In this document: positions 31,480 through 38,222 of the stretch, one piece after another
How positions within the stretch are numbered: the stretch's first letter is position 1
How the letters are laid out: every line of letters starts with the position of its first letter
NCBI GenBank assembly: GCA_002352425.1
Contig: DEIK01000074.1
Coordinates: forward strand, 71,561-109,782
Origin: Rhodobacteraceae bacterium UBA2776
GTDB taxonomy: Bacteria > Pseudomonadota > Alphaproteobacteria > Rhodobacterales > Rhodobacteraceae
Reading direction: 5' to 3'
DNA length: 38,222 nt
The notes under the pieces: model-generated
What the model was told of the DNA's origin: nothing
Databases searched by the model: none
Seen by the model: the letters and a program-made list of their open reading frames with translations, nothing else
Position numbers and translations under genes: made by a program

Positions 31480-32583
31480 TTAGAGCCTGTTTGCGATGCC
31501 CAGTGCAGATCCGATAATGCCCAAAATTGTGCTGGCTTTAGTAACCGGTGATTCCGTGGCCAAAACCGTATCATTCGGGTTGATCTGGAAGCTGCGTGAC
31601 GCAAACAACCCATCGGCACTGGTCAGGTCAAAAACAAAGATTACCTGCTGCATTGCAGGGCCTTTGCCGTCCGTGCGCAAGGCACGTGCTGGATAATCCC
31701 GCAGCACCAGCACGCCCTTTAGATCAGCGCGGCTATCCGTCAAGCCGCCAATCATCGAGAGCGCCTCGATCGCGGTGATTCTTTCCTTGTCAAAGTAGAC
31801 CAAACTCTCGGTTCCGGTGGCTCCAAGGGCGGTGAAATACCGTTTGTCTTCTTGGACCAGAATTTTGTCATTGCCGCGCAAGATGATATTTTTCGAGGCG
31901 TCTGAGAACAAGGCTGCCGCCGGAGTCTCATAGGTTTTGCCATCCCGTATCAGACGCACCAGCGGGTTACGCAAAGTTGGAGAAATGCCGCCACCCAATG
32001 CCAGTAGGCTAAGGATAGAATAGTTTCGGTCAGGCAGTGGATAGGTGCCAGGTTTGGCAACACCCGTCACCAGATCAGCAGAGTTTTGTTTACCCGGCAC
32101 CACTGACAGCTGGACCTGTGCGGATGCAGCGATGGTGATAATCGATTCTTGAATAGTGCTGCGGGCTTGGGACGGTGTTTTCCCGACAACCGAGACTTTG
32201 TTCAGGTAGGGAATGAATATGGTGCCCGCGGATGAAACAACCAGATTTGGCATGCTCACAAGTTTTTGGGTTTCCGGTGCCAGCAGCGAGTTTTCCTGAC
32301 TGTCCCAAATGACCAAATTCAGGGTGTCGCCCGCACGGATCACTGTGCTGTTTGGCCCACGCCCGCTGCGCAACCAATGATAATGTCCCGCCCAGCCCGT
32401 CACAGGCCATGCCGCCAGCTGCGCCATATTGCTGCGGGACACATTCACCACCGAAAAGGTCGGCTCTTGGGCATTCTTTTCTTTGACAATCTCAGAAGAA
32501 AGCGCTGCGCCGCGTGGCAGGCTGCAAGCTGTCAGAGACGCCACACACAACGCCAAAAGCGCTATTCTTATCGTGTGCAACAA
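31480..32583 (-). CDS. Wza/KpsD-like polysaccharide export lipoprotein
   Basis: A 367-residue outer-membrane polysaccharide export protein. The signal sequence ends in a lipobox SLTAC (Cys20), so it is a lipoprotein. The poly_export domain includes IRAGDTLNLVIWD, VSSAGTIFIPYLNKVSVVGKT and VTGVAKPGTYPLPDRN; a SLBB-type domain follows (ITAIEALSMIGGLTDSRADLKGVLVLRDYP). The C-terminus has a hydrophobic helix-like stretch (ASTILGIIGSALGIANRL). No ATG is in frame upstream, so a TTG start at 32583 or 32580 after GGGGGA is proposed. No glycosyltransferase or Wzc-like gene is adjacent, so the exported polymer is unknown. Confidence 0.88.
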   Translation of the reverse strand: MLHTIRIALLALCVASLTACSLPRGAALSSEIVKEKNAQEPTFSVVNVSRSNMAQLAAWPVTGWAGHYHWLRSGRGPNSTVIRAGDTLNLVIWDSQENSLLAPETQKLVSMPNLVVSSAGTIFIPYLNKVSVVGKTPSQARSTIQESIITIAASAQVQLSVVPGKQNSADLVTGVAKPGTYPLPDRNYSILSLLALGGGISPTLRNPLVRLIRDGKTYETPAAALFSDASKNIILRGNDKILVQEDKRYFTALGATGTESLVYFDKERITAIEALSMIGGLTDSRADLKGVLVLRDYPARALRTDGKGPAMQQVIFVFDLTSADGLFASRSFQINPNDTVLATESPVTKASTILGIIGSALGIANRL

Positions 32584-32680
32584 TTGAATCCCCCACAGAT
32601 TGCATTCTTCGGGCCAACCTATACGGCAATCAACTGATTGTTAATAGGTTTGATGCCTTTGCCACGCGAAAATCTGCGAT

Positions 32681-33550
32681 TTACGCCCGCACCAGTTTTT
32701 CATAGTCCTCTGCGATATCACGGGCCATAGCGCCAACTTCAAAATTGTAATCACCGATCTGGCCAACGGGAGTCACTTCGGCGGCCGTTCCAGTCAGCCA
32801 GCATTGCTCAAAGCCTTCCAATTCGTCCGGCATGATGTGGCGCTCAATCACCTTGATGCCTTTTTCTTGTAGCCGGGTGATTACTGTCTGGCGAGTAAGG
32901 CCGTTTAAAAAGCAATCAGGCGTTGGGGTGTGGACTTCGCCGTCTTTCACGAAAAAGATGTTGGCGCCTGTCGCTTCGGCCACATAGCCACGATAGTCAA
33001 ACATCATCGCATCGGAACAGCCTTTGGCCTCGGCGGCGTGTTTGGACATGGTGCAGATCATATAAAGACCAGCGGCCTTGGCGTGGCAGGGGATGGTTTC
33101 GGGCGACGGGCGTTTCCATTTTGAAATATCCAATTTGGCGCCCTTGGTTTTGGCGTCGCCGTAATAGGCACCCCATTCCCATGCTGCGATGGCCAGATGG
33201 ACAGGGTTGCGGGCCGATGCGACCCCCATGTCTTCGCCAGCGCCGCGCCATGCAACCGCACGAACATAGCCATCGGATAGGCGCTCGGCGCGCAGAACTT
33301 GCTGTTTTGCGCCCTCAATTTCGTCCACAGTCCACGGGATTTGAAAGTCGATGTAGTTGGCGGATTTATGTAGGCGTTCCGAGTGATCGCGGCTGCGGAA
33401 AATTTTGCCGTTATAGGCGCGTTCGCCTTCAAACACGCTGGAGGCATAGTGCATCGCATGGGTCAGGATATGGACCTTTGCGTCGCGCCAAGGCACCATC
33501 GCGCCATCCATCCAGATTGTTCCATCGCGGTCATCATATGCACCAGACAT
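32681..33550 (-). CDS. ilvE: Branched-chain amino acid aminotransferase
   Basis: A 289-residue class IV PLP aminotransferase that forms and degrades Leu, Ile and Val. The pattern IPCHAKAAGLYMI places the PLP lysine at K158. EATGANIFFVKDG (192-204) is the conserved phosphate-side motif, and CFLNGLTRQTVITR precedes the C-terminal TGTAAEVTPVGQIG. ATG 33550 follows AAGGGAAA; 16 extra codons in the longer frame are not needed. It is divergent from petP-petR, and the lipoprotein gene lies 97 bases downstream. Confidence 0.93.
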   Translation of the reverse strand: MSGAYDDRDGTIWMDGAMVPWRDAKVHILTHAMHYASSVFEGERAYNGKIFRSRDHSERLHKSANYIDFQIPWTVDEIEGAKQQVLRAERLSDGYVRAVAWRGAGEDMGVASARNPVHLAIAAWEWGAYYGDAKTKGAKLDISKWKRPSPETIPCHAKAAGLYMICTMSKHAAEAKGCSDAMMFDYRGYVAEATGANIFFVKDGEVHTPTPDCFLNGLTRQTVITRLQEKGIKVIERHIMPDELEGFEQCWLTGTAAEVTPVGQIGDYNFEVGAMARDIAEDYEKLVRA

Positions 33551-33734
33551 GGTATTTCCCTTTTCTAATCGTCGCGTAGTCCGCGGTTTGGTTTGCATTA
33601 GTTGCGCAAAATAGGTCCGGTTGGGACATAATATTGCGCGAAATCTGCCGATTGTTACGAATTGATTCTTGGAAAGTCAACAACACTGACGTAAAATCAT
33701 TCAAGCGAACCAAAAAGTGATCAGGGGGATTTTT

Positions 33735-34232
33735 GTGCAGGAAGCAAGATCAGGCGGCGAAGCGTTGCTGTTTCTAACGGACGAGCAATTGCGCAAAGGT
33801 ATCGAGGCGATGTTTTTCGCCTATCGCGGCTTTACCGCCGATCCTGACCGGATATTGAACAACTATGCCTATGGGCGCGCCCACCACCGCGCAGTGCATT
33901 TCATCCACCGCAGCCCGGGAACAACAGTGAACAATCTGTTGGGCATTCTGGGGGTGACCAAGCAATCGCTGAATCGTGTTTTGCGCACATTAATCTCGGA
34001 CGGATTGGTCGAAAGCCGTGTCGGTACCAAAGACAAACGCGAACGTCATTTGTACCTGACCCAAGAGGGCGCCACACTGGAGCGCGAATTGTCTGATGCA
34101 CAACGCAAACGCATGCGCGATGCATATCGTGCTGTGGGGCCCGATGCTGTTGCAGGGTTTCGTAAAGTATTAGAAGCGATGATGGAGCCGGAATTGCGTC
34201 GGTACTTTAAGGCTCTGAAGGATGATGAATGA
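33735..34232 (+). CDS. petP: PetP-like MarR family regulator
   Basis: A 165-residue MarR-family winged-helix regulator. The HTH spans about 60-115 (VNNLLGILGVTKQSLNRVLRTLISDGLVESRVGTKDKRERHLYLT region), with the wing DKRERHLYLT. The start is taken as GTG 33735 with AGGGGG six bases upstream, in preference to a GTG at 33717 lacking a ribosome-binding site. Its stop overlaps the start of the response-regulator gene (ATGA). This pair matches PetP-PetR of Rhodobacter capsulatus, needed there for cytochrome bc1 synthesis; petABC itself is not in the window. Confidence 0.82.
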   Translation: MQEARSGGEALLFLTDEQLRKGIEAMFFAYRGFTADPDRILNNYAYGRAHHRAVHFIHRSPGTTVNNLLGILGVTKQSLNRVLRTLISDGLVESRVGTKDKRERHLYLTQEGATLERELSDAQRKRMRDAYRAVGPDAVAGFRKVLEAMMEPELRRYFKALKDDE

Positions 34233-34939
34233 TGAATGAATTGCCCGAAGCCCATTTGCTGATTGTCGATGATGATGAACGCATTCGTGGATTGTTGCAG
34301 AAATTCCTGATTCGTCACGGGTTCTGGGTAACGGCGGCGCGTGACGCGGAACATGCGCGGCGAATTTTGTCGGGGCTTGAGTTTGATCTAATCGTGATGG
34401 ACGTGATGATGCCTGGCGAAGACGGTATTAGCCTGACACGGAGTTTGCGCAGCACGGGTGTTGGCACGCCGATCTTGTTGCTGACGGCCAAGGGTGACAC
34501 CGAAGATCGGATCGCGGGACTGGAAGCAGGGGCGGATGATTATCTGTCCAAGCCGTTTGAACCCAAAGAGTTGCTGTTGCGGATCAACGCAATTTTGAGG
34601 CGGGTTCCGACAGATGATGCGGTGAATGAGGGGCCAAAAGTGCTGCACCTAGGTCCCGTGCGCTACAACGTGGAGCGCGGCGAGATGTGGCGTGGTGAGG
34701 AGCTGGTTCGGCTTACCGCCACAGAATCGGCGCTGATGAAGATTTTCTCGGATCACGTGAATGAACCTGTCAGCCGTGCCAAATTGGTCGAAGATCTGGG
34801 CCGTGACACCGGCCAAGCCCAAGAACGCGCCGTGGATGTTCAGATCACCCGTTTACGGCGCAAGATTGAGCAAGACCCGAAACAGCCGCGCTATATGCAA
34901 ACCGTGCGCGGGGCTGGATACATGCTGGCGCCGGACTAG
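34229..34939 (+). CDS. petR: PetR-like OmpR family response regulator
   Basis: A 236-residue OmpR/PhoB-type regulator. The receiver domain (about 8-120) has D14-D15, the phospho-acceptor D58 in IVMDVMMPGEDG, T86 in LLLTAK and K108 in LSKPF. The C-terminal winged-helix DNA-binding domain (about 140-235) ends with RGAGYML. No sensor kinase gene is adjacent, as in the known petPR pair. It is translationally coupled to petP by a 4-base overlap and ends 3 bases before a convergent gene. Confidence 0.88.
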   Translation: MMNELPEAHLLIVDDDERIRGLLQKFLIRHGFWVTAARDAEHARRILSGLEFDLIVMDVMMPGEDGISLTRSLRSTGVGTPILLLTAKGDTEDRIAGLEAGADDYLSKPFEPKELLLRINAILRRVPTDDAVNEGPKVLHLGPVRYNVERGEMWRGEELVRLTATESALMKIFSDHVNEPVSRAKLVEDLGRDTGQAQERAVDVQITRLRRKIEQDPKQPRYMQTVRGAGYMLAPD

Positions 34940-34942
34940 GCG

Positions 34943-35500
34943 CTAGTTCCCCAAATCACATTCTTTGGGGGCTTCACCATTCCAATCGTCAATCGGTCCA
35001 CCACGCGACTGGGTTCTAAAATTGGTTTTGATGTCGTGATTGGCCCCCGTCAGCCGCTCGCCTTTGCCGTTTAAAAGGTTAACGTCGCAACCAATTGAGA
35101 GGTCTAGGTCAAGCGTGTCGTAGGAATCATAGGTATATCCCGCCATTACGAACGCTTTGTTACGCCACGCCAAGGTCAGGGTTTGATGCCAGCGATTACG
35201 GCCAATTGAATCGTTCATAGAATGCACCTGCAGCGAGCCATGAGCGGTGACAGACAGCTCGGGCTTTTGGCCAATCCCGCCTACCCAAACCACTGACGGT
35301 GCATTGGCGCGCAGCTTTAAGTCACCGTTGGTCTGTCGCACCCAAATGTTCAGATCCGCGTCAAGCGTTTCGCTGTTTTGGGTCAACTCAACGTGGTCGC
35401 GCAATCCGTCTCCGGTTAAGTCGGCACTGAGAGTTGTCGTGAATTCTTGGGCAAAGGCAGTGATGGGCAAAAACAGCAGGAAGGCGATCAAAATGCGCAT
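34943..35500 (-). CDS. Secreted hypothetical protein with calcium-loop-like repeat
   Basis: A 185-residue exported protein with signal peptide MRILIAFLLFLPITAFA. Mature residues include ADLTGDGLRDHVELTQ, a D-x-x-G-D-G-x-x-D loop of the type seen in FG-GAP or thrombospondin-3 repeats, and a second acidic region DSYDTLDLDLSIGCDVNLL. Two cysteines (C in IGCDVN and KECDLGN) could form a disulfide. I do not recognise a named family. It converges on petR with a 3-base gap and is divergent from the deacetylase gene. Confidence 0.75.
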   Translation of the reverse strand: MRILIAFLLFLPITAFAQEFTTTLSADLTGDGLRDHVELTQNSETLDADLNIWVRQTNGDLKLRANAPSVVWVGGIGQKPELSVTAHGSLQVHSMNDSIGRNRWHQTLTLAWRNKAFVMAGYTYDSYDTLDLDLSIGCDVNLLNGKGERLTGANHDIKTNFRTQSRGGPIDDWNGEAPKECDLGN

Positions 35501-35561
35501 GGGTAAAATCCTTTTGTGTTCTAAACTTGTTTGGGGGGCAGTATTGTCCTAGCGTCCCTAA

Positions 35562-36497
35562 ATGACCACATTATTTTTGTCCCATCCCGATTGTTTGCAA
35601 CATATCACGCCGCAGGGTCACCCTGAACAGGTGGCGCGGCTGGATCATGTTCTAAAGGCGCTGGGCGCGTCAAAATTCAACGATTTGCAGCGCGAAGACG
35701 CCCCGATGGGTGAGGCGGCGCATGTGAAGCTGGTGCATCCGCCAGCACATTTTGAACAAGTTCAAGGCATGGCGCCTACGCAAGGTACAGTGTCGCTGGA
35801 TGCGGATACCCATATGTCAAAGGGTAGCTTGACGGCGGCACTGCGGGCGGTGGGGGCAAATATCCGTGCGGTTGATCAGGTGATGGGTGGCCATGTGCAA
35901 AACGCCTTTTGCGGAACGCGCCCACCGGGCCACCATGCCGAAAGTGAAAAGCCGATGGGGTTTTGTCTGTTTGGCAATGTCTCGATTGCCGCCAAACATG
36001 CGCTGGAAAACCACGGGGCGGAACGTGTCGCGATTATCGACTTTGATGTGCATCACGGCAATGGAACCCAAGATTTGTTGTGGAACGAACCGCGTGTATT
36101 GTTTTGTTCCAGCCACCAGATGCCGCTTTATCCGGGATCAGGTGCTGCGACGGAAACAGGCGCGCATCATAACGTGTTGAACTACCCCTTGTCCGAAGGT
36201 TGTAGCACCAACACCATGCGCGCCGCCTATGACGGTGAAATCCTGCCCGCCGTTGAGGCGTTTAACCCCGATCTGATATTGATCTCGGCGGGGTTTGATG
36301 CGCATCAGGCTGACCCATTGGCCAGTTTGATGTGGGAGGTTGATGATTTCAGTTGGTTAACCCAGAGAATTTGCGATGTTGCGGATAAAGTTTGCGATGG
36401 TCGCATTGTCTCGACACTGGAAGGCGGATATGATTTGGACGCGTTGGCGGCGTCAGTTGCGGCGCATGTAGAAGTTTTGATGGAGCGCGGCGGATGA
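35562..36497 (+). CDS. Histone deacetylase family (class II-like) amidohydrolase
   Basis: A 311-residue zinc amidohydrolase of the arginase/deacetylase superfamily. The catalytic His pair is H124-H125 in RPPGHHAE. Zinc ligands D162 and H164 lie in IIDFDVHHGNGTQDL, and a third Asp in ISAGFDAHQADP. The closing GGYDLDALA motif is present. Bacterial members act on acetylated polyamines, acetoin-type or other small amides, or on proteins; the substrate is unknown here. Its ATG at 35562 has no obvious ribosome-binding site. Its TGA overlaps the xseB start. Confidence 0.93.
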   Translation: MTTLFLSHPDCLQHITPQGHPEQVARLDHVLKALGASKFNDLQREDAPMGEAAHVKLVHPPAHFEQVQGMAPTQGTVSLDADTHMSKGSLTAALRAVGANIRAVDQVMGGHVQNAFCGTRPPGHHAESEKPMGFCLFGNVSIAAKHALENHGAERVAIIDFDVHHGNGTQDLLWNEPRVLFCSSHQMPLYPGSGAATETGAHHNVLNYPLSEGCSTNTMRAAYDGEILPAVEAFNPDLILISAGFDAHQADPLASLMWEVDDFSWLTQRICDVADKVCDGRIVSTLEGGYDLDALAASVAAHVEVLMERGG

Positions 36498-36736
36498 GCG
36501 ACACACCTGTAACCGAAATGAGCTTTGAAGAAGCGATGGCAGCCCTTGAGGCTGTTGTGGGCCAGCTTGAGCGTGGTGACGTGCCGTTGGAGCAATCTAT
36601 CACGCTGTATGAGCGTGGCGCCGAGTTGAAAAAACGCTGCGAAGCAAAGCTGAAAGAAGCCGAAGAAAAAGTTGCGGCGATTACGCTGGGTGAGGGTGGC
36701 GAGCCCACAGGATTGAAGCCCGTCGAAGGTCTGTAA
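36494..36736 (+). CDS. xseB: Exodeoxyribonuclease VII small subunit
   Basis: An 80-residue XseB. The conserved pattern FEEAMAALEAVVGQLERGDVPLEQSITLYERGAELKKRCEAKLKEAEEKV fills residues 10-60 and forms an anti-parallel helical hairpin. With XseA it makes a nuclease that degrades single-stranded DNA from both ends. The ATG overlaps the stop of the deacetylase gene (ATGA), and ispA starts 2 bases after its stop. This xseB-ispA-dxs order is common in bacteria. Confidence 0.96.
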   Translation: MSDTPVTEMSFEEAMAALEAVVGQLERGDVPLEQSITLYERGAELKKRCEAKLKEAEEKVAAITLGEGGEPTGLKPVEGL

Positions 36737-36738
36737 TA

Positions 36739-37608
36739 ATGTTCAAACAAGCACTGGATGCGGCAGCGGACCAAGTTGGCATCTGCCTGACCGAGGTATT
36801 GATGCCGTTTGGTGATCTGCCCGTTGCACAGGCAATGCGCTATGCCACCTCCGGTGGCAAAGGGTTGCGCGGGTTTTTGGTGCTGGAATCAGCCAAGCTG
36901 CACGGCATTGATCAGGCCCGTGCTGTCTATGCGGCGGCGGCGGTTGAGGCGCTACACGCCTATTCTTTGGTACATGACGACCTGCCTTGCATGGACGACG
37001 ATGATCTGCGACGTGGTCGGCCAACTGTCCATGTGAAATGGGACGAGGCCACAGCGGTATTGGCGGGCGATGCCCTGCAGACCTTGGCGTTTGAAGTTTT
37101 GGCAAGTGATGCGGTGTCGGATGATCCGGCGGTGCGTTTGGCGCTGGTTGCCTCATTGGCCAAAGCATCAGGTGCGCAAGGCATGGTGTTGGGGCAGGCG
37201 TTGGATATCGCTGCGGAGACCGCCGACACACCACTGACTTTGGATCAGATCACGCATTTGCAGGATGGCAAAACCGGCGCATTGATTCGCTGGTCCACCG
37301 AGGCGGGTGCGGTGATGGCTCGTGAGGATGTGACCCCGTTGCGCAACTATGCGCGCGCGATGGGTCTTGCGTTTCAGATTGCCGACGATGTTCTGGATGT
37401 CGAAGGCGACGCCGAATTGGCTGGCAAACGGTTGGGCAAGGATGCCGATGCGGGCAAGGCGACATTCGTGTCGCTGCTGGGGTTGGACGGTGCCAAAGCT
37501 CGTGCGCGCCAATTGGTCGAGGAGGCCGAGGCGGCACTTGATCCATATGGTCAGGCCGCCGACAACCTGCGACAAGCTGCGCAATTCGTCATAACGCGTA
37601 ATATGTGA
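36739..37608 (+). CDS. ispA: Polyprenyl (farnesyl) diphosphate synthase
   Basis: A 289-residue short-chain trans-prenyltransferase. The first aspartate-rich motif is D80-D81-LPCM-D86 with DDDLRRGRPT following, in the bacterial DDx4D form. The second is IADDVLDVEGD. KGLRG (about 41-45) is the isopentenyl-diphosphate-binding region, and KTGALIRWS the conserved KT site. It condenses dimethylallyl or geranyl diphosphate with IPP to farnesyl diphosphate. It lies between xseB and dxs, so precursor formation and prenyl elongation are in one transcript. Confidence 0.95.
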   Translation: MFKQALDAAADQVGICLTEVLMPFGDLPVAQAMRYATSGGKGLRGFLVLESAKLHGIDQARAVYAAAAVEALHAYSLVHDDLPCMDDDDLRRGRPTVHVKWDEATAVLAGDALQTLAFEVLASDAVSDDPAVRLALVASLAKASGAQGMVLGQALDIAAETADTPLTLDQITHLQDGKTGALIRWSTEAGAVMAREDVTPLRNYARAMGLAFQIADDVLDVEGDAELAGKRLGKDADAGKATFVSLLGLDGAKARARQLVEEAEAALDPYGQAADNLRQAAQFVITRNM

Positions 37609-37620
37609 GATACAGTTGAT

Positions 37621-38222
37621 ATGAGTGATAGACCCCATACCCCGATTCTTGACCGCGTGACGGTTCCTGCCGATATGAAGACGTTCTCGGACAGTGAGCT
37701 GTGCCAGTTGTCGGATGAGTTGCGCAGCGAAGTCATTTCAGCTGTATCCGAGACAGGTGGGCATTTAGGGGCCGGGTTGGGTGTGGTCGAATTGACCGTT
37801 GCCATCCATGCCGTTTTCGATGCGCCCAAGGATCGTCTGATATGGGATGTTGGCCACCAATGTTACCCGCACAAGGTTCTGACGGGGCGGCGCGATCGTA
37901 TCCGCACCCTGCGTAAAGAAGACGGGTTAAGCGGGTTCACCAAGCGCGCCGAGAGCGCCTATGATCCGTTTGGAGCCGGTCACAGTTCGACGTCGATATC
38001 TGCTGCTTTGGGCTTTGCTGTTGCGCGGGATTTAGGTGGTGCGCCGGACCACGGGATTGGTGATGCGATTGCGGTGATTGGCGATGGATCGTTGAGTGCG
38101 GGTATGGCCTATGAGGCGATGAACAACGCGGGCCATCTAAAGAAACGCATGTTCGTGATTTTGAACGACAACGAAATGTCGATTGCACCGCCGGTTGGCG
38201 CGATGTCGTCCTATCTTTCGCG
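37621..38222 (+). CDS. dxs: 1-deoxy-D-xylulose-5-phosphate synthase (3' end cut off by window)
   Basis: The N-terminal 200 residues of Dxs, the thiamine-diphosphate enzyme that joins pyruvate and glyceraldehyde-3-phosphate in the first step of the MEP isoprenoid pathway. The ATG is at 37621, 12 bases after the ispA stop. Visible blocks are GGHLGAGLGVVELTVAIHAVF, IWDVGHQCYPHKVLTGR, FGAGHSSTSISAALG and the ThDP/Mg motif GDGSLSAGMAYEAMNNAG ending with NDNEMSIAP. A full protein is about 620-640 residues, so two thirds lies beyond the window. Confidence 0.97.
   Translation, partial: MSDRPHTPILDRVTVPADMKTFSDSELCQLSDELRSEVISAVSETGGHLGAGLGVVELTVAIHAVFDAPKDRLIWDVGHQCYPHKVLTGRRDRIRTLRKEDGLSGFTKRAESAYDPFGAGHSSTSISAALGFAVARDLGGAPDHGIGDAIAVIGDGSLSAGMAYEAMNNAGHLKKRMFVILNDNEMSIAPPVGAMSSYLS

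Overview
The window looks like a chromosomal segment of a marine alphaproteobacterium of the Rhodobacteraceae (Roseobacter group). Evidence: a DmdC/DmdD-like pair of dimethylsulfoniopropionate (DMSP) catabolism, a PetP/PetR-like MarR plus response-regulator pair, an MbfA iron exporter behind an Irr-box-like palindrome, an alphaproteobacterial RpoH-type promoter before dnaK, and moderate GC content. It is mostly core genome with one insertion sequence, one gene fragment and several regulatory palindromes. The first gene (secA) and the last (dxs) are cut by the window edges.

Layout. 1-5210 (+): the end of secA, a conserved secreted Cys-containing protein, and a periplasmic substrate-binding/OmpA fusion. 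5215-9152 (-): dnaK, dnaJ and radC. 9485-13348: a BASS/ACR3-like permease, a GNAT and ZapE pair, and an MFS transporter. 13399-18501 (-): a tight run of six genes read as mbfA, AEC permease, DUF188, ornithine cyclodeaminase-like, PhyH-like dioxygenase, alpha/beta hydrolase, the last three joined by ATGA overlaps. 18639-20335 (+): a TetR regulator and an IS5/IS903-type transposase.

20381-25116 is a zinc locus. A ZevB-like NicO permease, a ZevA-like DUF1007 protein and ZnuA face zur-znuC-znuB across a short intergenic region with two perfect palindromes. 25117-25571 holds a decayed CaiB/BaiF CoA-transferase fragment. 25572-29396 holds dmdD and dmdC (-), divergent from an AraC regulator (+). 29468-31368 (-) is adhC overlapping a NYN/OST-HTH RNA-binding protein gene. 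31480-33550 (-) is ilvE and a lone Wza-type lipoprotein. 33735-34939 (+) is petP-petR, then a small secreted protein (-). 35562 to the end (+) is a histone-deacetylase-family amidohydrolase, xseB, ispA and dxs, feeding isoprenoid synthesis.

Themes: metal homeostasis (two predicted zinc-uptake systems under one Zur; iron export through MbfA), one-carbon and sulfur metabolism (DmdCD and glutathione-dependent formaldehyde oxidation in one neighbourhood) and protein quality control. I see no CRISPR array, prophage, rRNA or tRNA gene. The less explained items are a 40-bp imperfect repeat shared by two gene-end regions (one next to the IS, one containing a 17-codon ORF coupled to the NYN gene), the strong hairpin after secA, and the enzyme trio coupled to an iron exporter operon.
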